Assembly (NCBI GenBank): GCA_028288985.1
Contig: JAQGHE010000035.1
Location: forward strand, 1 to 5,354
Direction of reading: 5' to 3'
From: Candidatus Saccharimonadota bacterium
Lineage (GTDB): Bacteria; Patescibacteriota; Saccharimonadia; Saccharimonadales; UBA10212
DNA length: 5,354 nt
The translations under genes and the position numbers were made by a program. Within the stretch, counting starts at the first letter, position 1. Every line of letters begins with the position of its first letter. The notes under the pieces are model-generated. The model made no database searches. It saw nothing but the letters and a program-made list of their open reading frames with translations, and had not been told where the DNA came from. This document shows, in pieces, positions 5,332 through 5,354 of this stretch.

Positions 5332-5354
5332 ATGGCAGAGACTAAAAAACCAGC
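5332..5354 (+). CDS. Start of the next gene, possibly ribosomal protein S10 (partial)
   Basis: ATG 5332 opens a frame reading MAETKKP plus an incomplete Ala codon (GC) at the window edge. The Lys/Ala/Pro-rich start is typical of disordered N-terminal extensions on ribosomal proteins. S10 is proposed only because rpsJ commonly follows tuf in bacteria; seven complete residues cannot prove it. No SD lies at a usable distance (AAGG at 5309-5312 is too far), which fits leaderless or near-leaderless initiation from the promoter just upstream. Confidence 0.5.

Overview
The window looks like part of a bacterial chromosome from the Candidate Phyla Radiation, most likely Saccharibacteria (TM7) or a relative. 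That placement comes from the style of its EF-Tu and the compact layout, recalled from memory and not from a tree. Base composition is near balanced. TGA acts as a stop (it ends the first full gene inside an ATGA overlap), so the UGA-glycine code of Gracilibacteria/SR1 does not apply. All supported genes are on the + strand. I see no tRNA, rRNA, CRISPR array, insertion sequence or phage gene.

Layout. (1) Bases 2-106 appear to be the tail of an upstream gene. (2) A two-gene carbohydrate unit follows: a cytoplasmic six-hairpin glycosidase of the amylo-alpha-1,6-glucosidase type (about 162-1697), overlapped by 4 bases by a GT4 glycosyltransferase (1694-2773) with its own good Shine-Dalgarno (SD). 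One hydrolyses alpha-glucosidic links and the other probably makes a glycosidic bond, so the pair may turn over a storage or protective glucan or glycoside. (3) A stand-alone FabD-like acyltransferase (2819-3763) has its own extended -10 promoter ending only 10 bases before the ATG and no SD, so its mRNA is probably leaderless. (4) tuf (3874-5058) has a strong promoter just after the FabD-like stop, a leader of about 70 bases and a strong SD. (5) From 5059 to 5331 there is an 81-codon ORF of unknown nature containing two strong potential RNA hairpins, then a promoter set almost on top of the next start codon. (6) The first 8 codons of a new gene, probably ribosomal protein S10 by synteny, run off the edge.

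The most interesting points are the mixture of SD-led and apparently leaderless starts, the orphan FabD-like enzyme in a lineage thought to lack fatty acid synthesis, the structured tuf-downstream interval, and palindromes lying in the promoter regions of tuf and the glycosidase. No obviously new defence or mobile system is present.
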